Shown here one piece after another: positions 1 through 5,957 of a stretch of 6,339 nucleotides of DNA; position 1 is the stretch's first letter; each line of letters begins with the position of its first letter. A program made the position numbers and the translations under genes. The stretch covers positions 1 through 6,339 of the forward strand of contig DBWK01000101.1 in assembly GCA_002308875.1 (NCBI GenBank). Direction: 5' to 3'. Under the pieces are notes generated by a model. The model saw nothing but the letters and a program-made list of their open reading frames with translations, was not told where the DNA came from and did not search any database. This DNA comes from Treponema sp. UBA1240. GTDB taxonomy: Bacteria > Spirochaetota > Spirochaetia > Treponematales > Treponemataceae.

Positions 1-3
1 GCA

Positions 4-1077
4 ATGATAAAAGAAATATCAATTGCACAGGAAATAATATCAACAAAGAATGTTGTATCCATTCTTTCAAACGTATTTTTTTCAGCAAGTTCAAATGCTC
101 TCACAATAAGAGCCACAGACATAAAAATAAACTTTGAAACACAAATTCCAGTAGATATTGAAGAAGAAGGTTCAACAACAGTTTTTTGTGATAAATTCTT
201 AAATATATTGAACTCGTTGCCATCAGGAGAAATTGAATTTATACAAAATGAAAACGGTATTGTCATTACTCCTGTAACTAAAAAAGTTAATTTTAAACTT
301 AAAAGCATTGCTTCTGATAAATTTCCTGAATTTTCAACAACAGGAGATTACAATTTTTTTGAAATTCCCGCAGCTGATTTTAAAGAAATGGTTAATCAGA
401 CAATATTCGCTGTTTCTGATGATCAGGCACGCTACTTTATGAATGGTGTTTATTTTGTAAAGAATGATAATGACCTTGTTATGGTAGCAACTGACGGAAG
501 ACGTCTTTCAATTATAAAAAAAGAAATTGCACAAAGTATTGAAGATTTTAACGGTGTTATTATACCGCCAAAAATTCTTAATATCATCATAAGAAGAGCT
601 TCTTCTGAGGGAAATATACGTATAGCTGTGGCAGATAAGAATATTTTCTTTAATTTTTCAAACTACAACTTTTCTTCTGTTCTCATAGACGGTCAATTCC
701 CTAACTATCAGCGTGTTATACCTGAAAAACAAACGAATGTTTTTGAAATTCAAAAAAGCGATATGGTTGAAGCTCTCAAACGTGTATCACTTTTGACAGA
801 GCAAAAAACACGTAAGATTAACTTTGAAATAGAACCTGGTAAACTAACTGTAGTTTCACAGGAATCAGACATTGGTACAGCAAAAGAAGAAATTCCTTGC
901 AAATATGACGGAGAACCAGTAAATATTGCTTTCAATTACTTGTATATTGAAGAACCTTTGAAGGTAATGAATTCTGAAAGGATTTGCTTTGAATTTACCG
1001 AAAAAATGAAGGCAGCAACACTGAGACCGGAACCAAAAGCTGATTATCTTCATATCATAATGCCTATGATGGAGTAA
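4..1077 (+). CDS. dnaN: DNA polymerase III subunit beta (sliding clamp)
   Basis: This gene encodes the ring-shaped beta clamp, a homodimer that encircles DNA, tethers the replicative polymerase and recruits other replication and repair proteins through its hydrophobic pocket. The 357-residue length is close to the usual 365-375, so all three clamp domains should be present. Recognisable signatures are ATDGRRL at residues 162-168 (family form ATDGHRL), DGQFPNYQRVIP at 229-240 and the C-terminal IIMPM, matching the usual V(M/L)PMR-type end that contributes to the binding pocket. The ATG at base 4 gives the expected N-terminus; its ribosome binding site lies outside the window, where dnaA would be expected. 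The stop is followed after 6 bases by recF, indicating one operon. Nothing looks truncated or out of frame. The family call is near certain. Confidence 0.97.
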   Translation: MIKEISIAQEIISTKNVVSILSNVFFSASSNALTIRATDIKINFETQIPVDIEEEGSTTVFCDKFLNILNSLPSGEIEFIQNENGIVITPVTKKVNFKLKSIASDKFPEFSTTGDYNFFEIPAADFKEMVNQTIFAVSDDQARYFMNGVYFVKNDNDLVMVATDGRRLSIIKKEIAQSIEDFNGVIIPPKILNIIIRRASSEGNIRIAVADKNIFFNFSNYNFSSVLIDGQFPNYQRVIPEKQTNVFEIQKSDMVEALKRVSLLTEQKTRKINFEIEPGKLTVVSQESDIGTAKEEIPCKYDGEPVNIAFNYLYIEEPLKVMNSERICFEFTEKMKAATLRPEPKADYLHIIMPMME

Positions 1078-1083
1078 GGCTGC

Positions 1084-2157
1084 GTGCCGTTCCAATACAT
1101 TTCATGCGTTAATTTCCGCAATTTGGATAACAAACCTGTTGATTTTTCCGCAAAAGAAGTTTTTTTTGTCGGCGAAAACGGTCAGGGAAAAAGCAATCTT
1201 CTTGAATCAATTTATTATGCCTCATACGGTTCATCTTTCAGAACGAGAACTGATACCGAAATAGTCCGGCACGGTGAAAGTGGTTTTAGTATAAGAGCCG
1301 TTTTTAAAGATGAAAGCGAAAAAATAAATAATATAAATATATATTTTGAAAACGGAAAAAAACGCATAGAAAAAAATGGAAAAGCTTTAACTGACAGAAA
1401 AGATCTTATATCTGTAATTCCATGTATATTATTCTGTCATGAAGACTTGGATTTTGCCGATGGAGAACCCGAAAAAAAGCGTTTTTTTATAGACCAGTCT
1501 GCAACTTTATATGATGTTTTGTATGTAAACACAATGCGGAATTATAAGAAAATACTTAAATCACGCAATATTTTACTTAAAGAACATAACTATACGTTGC
1601 TTGAAACATTAAATTATCAGCTTGCAGAAGCAGGTCTTGAAATTAAAAAAAAGCGTAGAGAAGTTATAGAACAGTTTAACCGTTTTTTTGGTACGCTATA
1701 CAAAGAAGTAACAGGAATTGAAAATGTTTCTGTATTTTATAATCCGTCTTGGAAAGCAGACAACGTTTCTGAAATAATGTCGGTTTTAAAACAAAAGGAA
1801 GAAGTGGATAAAAGTATGTGCACAACAATGTCCGGTCCGCACAGAGATATGATAACTTTTGTTAAAGATGAAAAGCTTTTTGTTCCGACCGCATCAACAG
1901 GACAAAAAAGGCTTTTGTCAATTTTACTTAGAGTTTCGCAGGCAATTTATTGCTCAACTTTTACCGGAAAAAAGCCTGTATTTCTTATGGATGACGTTTT
2001 GCTTGAACTTGATCCGCAAAAAAGACAAAAAGTAACTTCATTACTGCCAGAATATAATCAGCTTTTCTGTACGTATCTTCCTGGTGAACCTTACGAAAAA
2101 TATAAAAGACAGAATACTAAAGTTTATTTTATAGAAAACGGAACATGGCATGAATAG
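1084..2157 (+). CDS. recF: DNA replication and repair protein RecF
   Basis: RecF is an SMC/ABC-type ATPase that acts with RecO and RecR to load RecA at single-strand gaps and stalled forks. The 357-residue protein shows the family parts in order. The N-terminus carries the NFRN motif near residues 10-13. A Walker A loop, GENGQGKS, lies at 30-37. The signature motif STGQKRLLS starts at 271 (family form SxGQxRxL). The Walker B stretch FLMDDVLLELD lies at about 300-310, with D303 and D304 as the metal and catalytic acids. The start is the GTG at 1084; AAGG and GGAG sequences overlapping the end of dnaN act as ribosome binding sites, so translation is probably coupled to dnaN. The gene ends 8 bases inside the next gene. 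It is rich in A7-A8 and T7-T8 tracts, but the frame is intact throughout. Confidence 0.96.
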   Translation: MPFQYISCVNFRNLDNKPVDFSAKEVFFVGENGQGKSNLLESIYYASYGSSFRTRTDTEIVRHGESGFSIRAVFKDESEKINNINIYFENGKKRIEKNGKALTDRKDLISVIPCILFCHEDLDFADGEPEKKRFFIDQSATLYDVLYVNTMRNYKKILKSRNILLKEHNYTLLETLNYQLAEAGLEIKKKRREVIEQFNRFFGTLYKEVTGIENVSVFYNPSWKADNVSEIMSVLKQKEEVDKSMCTTMSGPHRDMITFVKDEKLFVPTASTGQKRLLSILLRVSQAIYCSTFTGKKPVFLMDDVLLELDPQKRQKVTSLLPEYNQLFCTYLPGEPYEKYKRQNTKVYFIENGTWHE

Positions 2158-2581
2158 AGATTATAAAGACACAAAAGAACTTGTAACCAGACTTTTTGAA
2201 AACATAGACAACAAAAATAAACCTGTTCAAATGGTTAATGCCTGGAAGGAAGTTGTTTCGTCCATTTATGAAAATGGTCCTAAAATGGCGGATCACAGCA
2301 GACTTATCGACTATAAAAATGGAGTTCTTCTTGTGGAAACTGACCATTCCGGTTGGACACAATTGTTGCAGATTAACAGCAATTATATTTTAAAAGGTTT
2401 AAGAATGAAATTTCCTCAGCTTGTAATAAAATCACTGAATTACAGAATGCGGGGTCAGAATATCGTACTACATGAAAAGCCTGCAGAAAAAATTGAAAAA
2501 TCAGAGGAAAACACACGAATAGAAGACGAAGAAATAAATAAATTGTTTGAATCTATAAAAAATAGTATAAAAGAAAGATAA
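2150..2581 (+). CDS. DUF721/DciA-like protein, putative replicative helicase loader
   Basis: This 143-residue protein has the DUF721 pattern. An early tryptophan lies in a WKEVV context (W32; family form WpevVG). Then comes a D-x-x-x-GVLLVETDHSGW segment with W69 (family form dGvLtVrvdsSaWaqeL), followed by a helix and a short beta segment rich in basic residues (LRMKFPQLVIKSL). DUF721 includes DciA, shown in mycobacteria and Pseudomonas to help load DnaB helicase and proposed as the ancestral loader where DnaC or DnaI is absent. That role is inferred here from the family and from the position directly after dnaN and recF. Residues from about 103 on form a highly charged Lys/Glu tail, probably flexible or helical. 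The start ATG overlaps the recF stop region by 8 bases and has no strong ribosome binding site, so translational coupling to recF is likely. Confidence 0.85.
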   Translation: MNRDYKDTKELVTRLFENIDNKNKPVQMVNAWKEVVSSIYENGPKMADHSRLIDYKNGVLLVETDHSGWTQLLQINSNYILKGLRMKFPQLVIKSLNYRMRGQNIVLHEKPAEKIEKSEENTRIEDEEINKLFESIKNSIKER

Positions 2582-2587
2582 AAGTTG

Positions 2588-2616
2588 TTGACCAATTAAA
2601 AATATCCATCTATACT
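2588..2616 (+). promoter_or_regulatory. sigma-70-type promoter for rpmH and downstream genes
   Basis: A -35 box TTGACC (2588-2593; consensus TTGACA) and a -10 box TATACT (2611-2616; consensus TATAAT) are separated by exactly 17 bases, the optimal spacing. The -35 starts six bases after the DUF721 stop codon. Transcription would start near 2622-2624, giving a leader of about 60 bases before rpmH. This is the only convincing promoter seen in the window. It should drive rpmH-rnpA-yidD-yidC-jag independently of the replication operon, although no terminator separates the two, so read-through is possible. Confidence 0.75.
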
Positions 2617-2641
2617 AGTTTTCCACCAATTGAAAATTAAA

Positions 2642-2661
2642 AAGATTCCGAAAGGAGTCTT
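2642..2661 (+). promoter_or_regulatory. leader hairpin with GAAA tetraloop upstream of rpmH
   Basis: AAGATTCC (2642-2649) pairs with GGAGTCTT (2654-2661) across a GAAA loop, giving eight consecutive pairs including one G-U wobble. The loop has the stable GNRA form. The hairpin sits inside the predicted rpmH leader, ends six bases before the rpmH Shine-Dalgarno, and locks away a second GGAG (2654-2657). The bases after it are TTAACA rather than a run of U, so it does not look like an intrinsic terminator. A role in mRNA stability, processing or translational control is inference. Confidence 0.55.
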
Positions 2662-2667
2662 AACATA

Positions 2668-2673
2668 AAGGAG
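2668..2673 (+). promoter_or_regulatory. strong ribosome binding site of rpmH
   Basis: AAGGAG lies 8 bases before the rpmH ATG, a near-perfect match to the anti-Shine-Dalgarno at good spacing. It is the strongest ribosome binding site in the window, as expected for an abundant ribosomal protein. It confirms the short 51-codon reading frame as a real gene. Confidence 0.85.
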
Positions 2674-2681
2674 ACGTGTTC

Positions 2682-2837
2682 ATGAAAAGGACATATCAAC
2701 CAAGTAAAGTAAAACGTAACAGAAAATTCGGATTCCGCGCCCGTATGAAGACAAGAGGCGGTCGCCTTGTACTTAAACGCCGCAGACAGAAGGGTCGTTA
2801 TAAGCTTACTGTTTCTGATGAAAAGAAGCCTTACTGA
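2682..2837 (+). CDS. rpmH: 50S ribosomal protein L34
   Basis: L34 is a small, very basic protein of the large ribosomal subunit that binds 23S rRNA. The 51-residue translation begins with the diagnostic MKRTYQPSKVKR, continues with the conserved FGFRARM (residues 16-22) and TRGGR (24-28), then a run of Arg and Lys at LKRRRQKGR (31-39). These are hallmark positions of the family. Most L34 proteins are 44-47 residues; here the final residues (LTVSDEKKPY) add a short, less basic tail. The gene uses CGT/CGC arginine codons more than its AT-rich neighbours, fitting high expression. It has its own promoter and strong ribosome binding site, and rnpA follows after 9 bases, the classical rpmH-rnpA pair. 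The call is near certain despite the small size. Confidence 0.97.
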   Translation: MKRTYQPSKVKRNRKFGFRARMKTRGGRLVLKRRRQKGRYKLTVSDEKKPY

Positions 2838-2846
2838 TTAAGGTAA

Positions 2847-3209
2847 ATGATTACGGACTTTCATAAAACCGGTTTTTTCAGAAAAAACGAACATCTGAAA
2901 AAGCTGGATGATATCAAAAGTCTTTTTAAAGAAGGAAGAAAAATAAGCACTGAAGGTGCTAAATTATTTTTCAAAAAGAGTACGAATTCTTATAATAGAA
3001 TTTGTTTTGCTCTTCCACGCGGTTATGGTACAGCAGTCCAAAGAAATCATTCAAAACGACTGAGCCGCGAAGCCTATCGTCAAATAAAATCACACCTGAA
3101 CACCGGATACGATATTATTTTATTAGTATATCCGGGAAACGACACGTTCAGCACGCGGTGTGAACAAATAAGATATCTTTTTACGAAAGCCGGTATTTTC
3201 ATAATATGA
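2847..3209 (+). CDS. rnpA: ribonuclease P protein component
   Basis: RnpA is the protein subunit of RNase P. It binds the catalytic RNA and the 5' leader of precursor tRNAs and aids removal of that leader. The 120-residue length is typical (110-130). The signature RNHSKR at residues 66-71 followed by R74-E75 fits the family's RNxxKRxxRE RNA-binding motif. An aromatic and basic N-terminal part precedes it (GFFRKNEHLKK, about 9-19), and the usual hydrophobic strand follows (YDIILLVYPG, near 88-97). The ATG at 2847 is preceded by AAGG at 4-base spacing, a moderate ribosome binding site, 9 bases after the rpmH stop. The last bases overlap the yidD start by four (ATGA), so yidD is translationally coupled. 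Sequence outside the motif is divergent, as is normal for this family. Confidence 0.94.
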   Translation: MITDFHKTGFFRKNEHLKKLDDIKSLFKEGRKISTEGAKLFFKKSTNSYNRICFALPRGYGTAVQRNHSKRLSREAYRQIKSHLNTGYDIILLVYPGNDTFSTRCEQIRYLFTKAGIFII

Positions 3210-3427
3210 AGAAACTATTGTCGCGTATCTTATGCGTTTTAATCCGTGCTTATCAAGTCGGTCTATCTCCATTATTTCCTCGCTCCTGTAGGTTTTATCC
3301 TACATGTTCTCATTATGCTCATGAGGCAATACAAAAATACGGTGCATATAAAGGAAGTTATCTGGCGGTAAAACGCATTTTACGATGTCACCCATTTAGC
3401 AGGGGCGGTTATGATCCTGTACCTTAA
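3206..3427 (+). CDS. yidD: membrane protein insertion efficiency factor YidD
   Basis: YidD is a small membrane-associated protein that helps insertion of inner-membrane proteins, apparently alongside YidC and the Sec translocon. The 73-residue protein shows the whole family pattern: an amphipathic N-terminal helix (about 1-20), then LSP at 20-22, SCRFYPTCSHYAHEA at 27-41, KRILRCHP at 56-63 and the terminal GGYDPVP. The three conserved cysteines are C28, C34 and C61. Its ATG overlaps the rnpA stop as ATGA, and yidC starts 28 bases after its stop, so its partner is encoded next door. The length is normal and nothing is missing. The family assignment is very secure; the mechanism is less well understood in any organism. 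Confidence 0.96.
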   Translation: MKKLLSRILCVLIRAYQVGLSPLFPRSCRFYPTCSHYAHEAIQKYGAYKGSYLAVKRILRCHPFSRGGYDPVP

Positions 3428-3441
3428 GAACTGCTCATTTT

Positions 3442-3446
3442 AGGAG
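3442..3446 (+). promoter_or_regulatory. ribosome binding site of yidC
   Basis: AGGAG lies 9 bases before the ATG at 3456 in the short yidD-yidC gap. It supports independent initiation on yidC and fixes its start, since the next residues form the expected N-terminal membrane anchor. Confidence 0.75.
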
Positions 3447-3455
3447 TTTTTATTA

Positions 3456-5222
3456 ATGGAAAAAAATACAGTTCTGGCAATTGTGTTGTCTGCCATTGTA
3501 CTAATCGGAAGTTTTTATCTCCAGCAACGGTTTTTTCCGCCTGTTGAACAGACTGCAGGAACACAAACAACAGAACAGACGGAAGCCCAGCCTGTTGTTT
3601 CTCAGGAAGAAATAAAAACAGCAGATTCAAATTTCAGTCTGATAAGTTTTGAAGATGAAGAAGAACCTGCCGAAGAACAGACTTATACAATCAGAACAAA
3701 TCTTGTAGAAGTAACTTTTACCAACCGCGGTGGCGATATTATTTCGTATAAACTTTTGGAACACAAAGACCGCAATGAGTATTTGCAAATGGCGGATAAC
3801 GTTACAGCTAAAAACAGGGCTTTTTCAATTGCATTGGGAGATTATAACAACACTGCTGTTGATGAAATATTCAATGTTAAAAAAATAGATGAAAACATAA
3901 TCGGCTTTTACAAGAAGATGAAAATCAAAAACTCAGACGGAACCGAAGGCGTTTTTACTTTGGTAAAAAGGTATACATTCCAACCTGATGATTATGTTTT
4001 TAAGCTTGATGTTCTTATCGACGGTGAAGAAAATATGTATGGTCTTAACATAAACAACGCCGGATACACACTTATGACTTCACCGCAGATCGGGCCGTAT
4101 TATGTTCAAAAGCAAAACAGATATGAATACCGGTCTTTTATGGCTTACACAAATAACAAGAACAAAAAGCAAGTTCTTCAGCCGGGACAGACAAAAATAT
4201 ATGATAAAGAATTTGCCTGGGCGGGAGTCGGGGGTAAGTATTTTATAATACTTGTTGCTCCTTCAACACAGAGTTTTAAGAACGCTTTTTATTCAACACG
4301 CTACGATTCAAACCCGGATTACGCAAATGCCCAGCTCATGCTGACAAGAAATGCATTTTCTGGTCAAAAATTGCAGGATTCTTTCTATATATATGTAGGT
4401 CCTCGAACCGAAAAAACACTTAAACGTTATAATAATTCTACTGACAACGGCTGGAATTTATCCGCGCTGCACCTAAACGACAGTATGGAAACAAGCAGTA
4501 TGTTTGGCTGGCTGGAAGCTATTCTCAAATGGATACTGGAAATTTTCTACAAGTTGATTCCTAACTGGGGTGTTGCCATTATTCTGATGACGATTTTTAT
4601 AAAGCTTGCTTTCTTCCCGCTTACAAAGAAAAGCTCCGTCGGTACTTTGAAGATGCAGGAAATGCAACCGCAGATAAATGAAATTCAGACAAAATACAAA
4701 GATAAGCCTGAAAAAATGAATCAGGAAATGGCAAAACTGTATCAGGAAACAGGCTATAATCCTATTTCCGGTTGTTTGCCGCTGTTGATTCAATTCCCTA
4801 TAATCATTGCAATGTACAATCTCTTCAATAATTATTTTGAATTCCGCGGGGCAATGTTTATTCCGGGCTGGATTTCTGACCTTTCCAAAGGTGATTTAGT
4901 TTACACATTCAAGTTCAATCTTCCGTTAGGAATGGGGAATGAACTGCATATTCTGCCAATAATCTATGTAGCTTCACAGCTTGTTTTCAGTAAGGTAACA
5001 CAGGCTACAACTCCGGGGCAGCAGAACAATCAGTCAATGAAAATTATGATGTACGGTATGCCGATATTTTTCTTCTTCATACTTTACAATGCACCGTCTG
5101 GATTGATTTTGTACTGGACATTAAGTAACTTCCTGCAGTTGGTTCAGCAGCTTGTAATAAATAAATTCATGAAAGAAAAACAAACTGAACTGAAACTGGT
5201 AAAAACAGAAAAGAAAAAATAA
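3456..5222 (+). CDS. yidC: membrane protein insertase YidC
   Basis: YidC (Oxa1/Alb3 family) inserts and folds inner-membrane proteins, alone or with SecYEG. The 588-residue form is the long, Gram-negative type. It has an N-terminal membrane anchor at about 5-22, a low-complexity Gln/Glu/Thr linker, then a large periplasmic P1 domain to about residue 340 (start marked by TNRGGD at 89-94). An amphipathic helix follows at about 348-367, then the conserved insertase core. Core membrane segments lie at about 371-390, 438-460, 498-516 and, in the pair around YNAPSG (544-549), 530-570. The cytoplasmic hairpin between 391 and 434 includes the usual KMQEMQP-type helix, and NPISGCLPLLIQFP (435-448) is diagnostic. 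The groove residue equivalent to the catalytic Arg of E. coli is Lys383 here. The C-terminus is a basic tail rich in lysine. The gene lies 28 bases after yidD. Confidence 0.96.
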   Translation: MEKNTVLAIVLSAIVLIGSFYLQQRFFPPVEQTAGTQTTEQTEAQPVVSQEEIKTADSNFSLISFEDEEEPAEEQTYTIRTNLVEVTFTNRGGDIISYKLLEHKDRNEYLQMADNVTAKNRAFSIALGDYNNTAVDEIFNVKKIDENIIGFYKKMKIKNSDGTEGVFTLVKRYTFQPDDYVFKLDVLIDGEENMYGLNINNAGYTLMTSPQIGPYYVQKQNRYEYRSFMAYTNNKNKKQVLQPGQTKIYDKEFAWAGVGGKYFIILVAPSTQSFKNAFYSTRYDSNPDYANAQLMLTRNAFSGQKLQDSFYIYVGPRTEKTLKRYNNSTDNGWNLSALHLNDSMETSSMFGWLEAILKWILEIFYKLIPNWGVAIILMTIFIKLAFFPLTKKSSVGTLKMQEMQPQINEIQTKYKDKPEKMNQEMAKLYQETGYNPISGCLPLLIQFPIIIAMYNLFNNYFEFRGAMFIPGWISDLSKGDLVYTFKFNLPLGMGNELHILPIIYVASQLVFSKVTQATTPGQQNNQSMKIMMYGMPIFFFFILYNAPSGLILYWTLSNFLQLVQQLVINKFMKEKQTELKLVKTEKKK

Positions 5223-5243
5223 TTCCTTAGTGGATTTAAATAC

Positions 5244-5247
5244 GAGG
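5244..5247 (+). promoter_or_regulatory. ribosome binding site deciding the jag start
   Basis: GAGG (within GAGGT) lies 6 bases before the ATG at 5254. The same frame is open from a GTG at 5230, but that codon has no comparable upstream site and would add eight residues absent from the usual Jag N-terminus. This site therefore favours 5254. Confidence 0.75.
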
Positions 5248-5253
5248 TATAAA

Positions 5254-5955
5254 ATGACATACGAATATGAAGCAAAATCAGAAAAAGAAGCCATTGAGAT
5301 GGCTGCGGCGGAACTGGGACTTGAAAGAGACCAGTTTGATGTAGAAATTCTTGAAACACAAAAAAATGGAATATTCAAAAAAGGTTTTGTAAAAATACGT
5401 GTACATACTGTTGAAACAGTACACAGTCACAGCGATTCTGAATTTGATGGTGCAATGCCTAAGAACACAAAATTATTTGCGGATCCTGTTCCAAAAGATG
5501 AGTTTGAAACAAAGCTGATTGATTTTGTTAAAACAATGATAAACAAAATGGGCTATGATGTTAAGGTTGATATAATGTTCCGCGAAGATAAGAAAATCGG
5601 TTTGCGTCTGGTTTCGGCACATTCTCCGATTCTCATTGGTAGAAAAGGCAAAAACCTTGATGCGTTACAGCTTTTAGCTAATGTTTATGCCGGACGCCTT
5701 GGACACGAAGACACAAGAATTATCCTTGATTCTGAGAACTACCGCATCCGCAGGGAAGAATCACTTGTACGCCTTGCTTATAATACTGCAGATAAAGTAA
5801 GAACAACAAGAAATTCTATTCTCCTTGAGCCTATGAATCCTTTTGAAAGAAGATTGATACATACAACATTAAATGATATCAGCGATGTTGAAACCAAAAG
5901 CGAAGGAGATGGTTTATATAAGCAAGTACGCGTAATATATAAAGGACTTCGCTAA
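5254..5955 (+). CDS. jag: Jag/KhpB family RNA-binding protein (Jag-N, KH and R3H domains)
   Basis: Jag (also KhpB or EloR) is a cytoplasmic RNA-binding protein usually encoded beside yidC. In Gram-positive bacteria it works with KhpA in control of cell elongation and division; its role in spirochaetes is not something the sequence shows. The 233-residue protein has three parts. A Jag-N domain (about 1-50) contains EYEAKSEKEAIEMAAAELGL. A KH domain (about 85-155) has its RNA-binding loop GRKG at 129-132. A C-terminal R3H domain has the defining Arg-x3-His pair as R199 and H203 in the ERRLIH stretch. A His/Ser/Asp-rich linker joins the first two domains. The ATG at 5254 is chosen because GAGG precedes it and the protein then begins as typical Jag does; the GTG at 5230 is an alternative. 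The gene follows yidC by 31 bases. Confidence 0.93.
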   Translation: MTYEYEAKSEKEAIEMAAAELGLERDQFDVEILETQKNGIFKKGFVKIRVHTVETVHSHSDSEFDGAMPKNTKLFADPVPKDEFETKLIDFVKTMINKMGYDVKVDIMFREDKKIGLRLVSAHSPILIGRKGKNLDALQLLANVYAGRLGHEDTRIILDSENYRIRREESLVRLAYNTADKVRTTRNSILLEPMNPFERRLIHTTLNDISDVETKSEGDGLYKQVRVIYKGLR

Positions 5956-5957
5956 CA

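Noticed and set aside
793..818. TTGACA in dnaN as an internal promoter
   Set aside because: No acceptable -10 box lies at 16-18 bases; the best candidate, TAAGAT, is only 14 bases away.
1803..1811. Sequence one base away from a DnaA box (TTATCCACT on the minus strand), with another near-match at 1122-1130
   Set aside because: Both lie inside recF and are isolated. About one such near-match on either strand is expected by chance in a window this size, so there is no origin-like cluster here.
2619..2627. TTTTCCACC, a loose DnaA-box variant in the rpmH leader
   Set aside because: Two mismatches to the strict consensus and no second strong box nearby; not enough to propose an origin or DnaA control.
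3429..3454. Possible terminator between yidD and yidC (AACT pairing with AGTT, then T-rich)
   Set aside because: The stem is four pairs, a mismatch and two pairs, low in GC, and it overlaps the yidC ribosome binding site. It is too weak to call.
4473..4793. Minus-strand open frame of 106 codons opposite yidC
   Set aside because: It is a shadow of the strongly conserved yidC insertase core, with no ribosome binding site or recognisable domain. The other minus-strand frames are rejected for the same reason.
5230..5253. Upstream GTG start for jag adding eight residues
   Set aside because: There is no good ribosome binding site before it, whereas GAGG precedes the ATG at 5254 and that start gives the usual Jag N-terminus.
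5406..5421. Six-pair hairpin in jag around ACTGT and ACAGT
   Set aside because: It lies within coding sequence in the variable linker, and short repeats of this kind are common; no sign of function.
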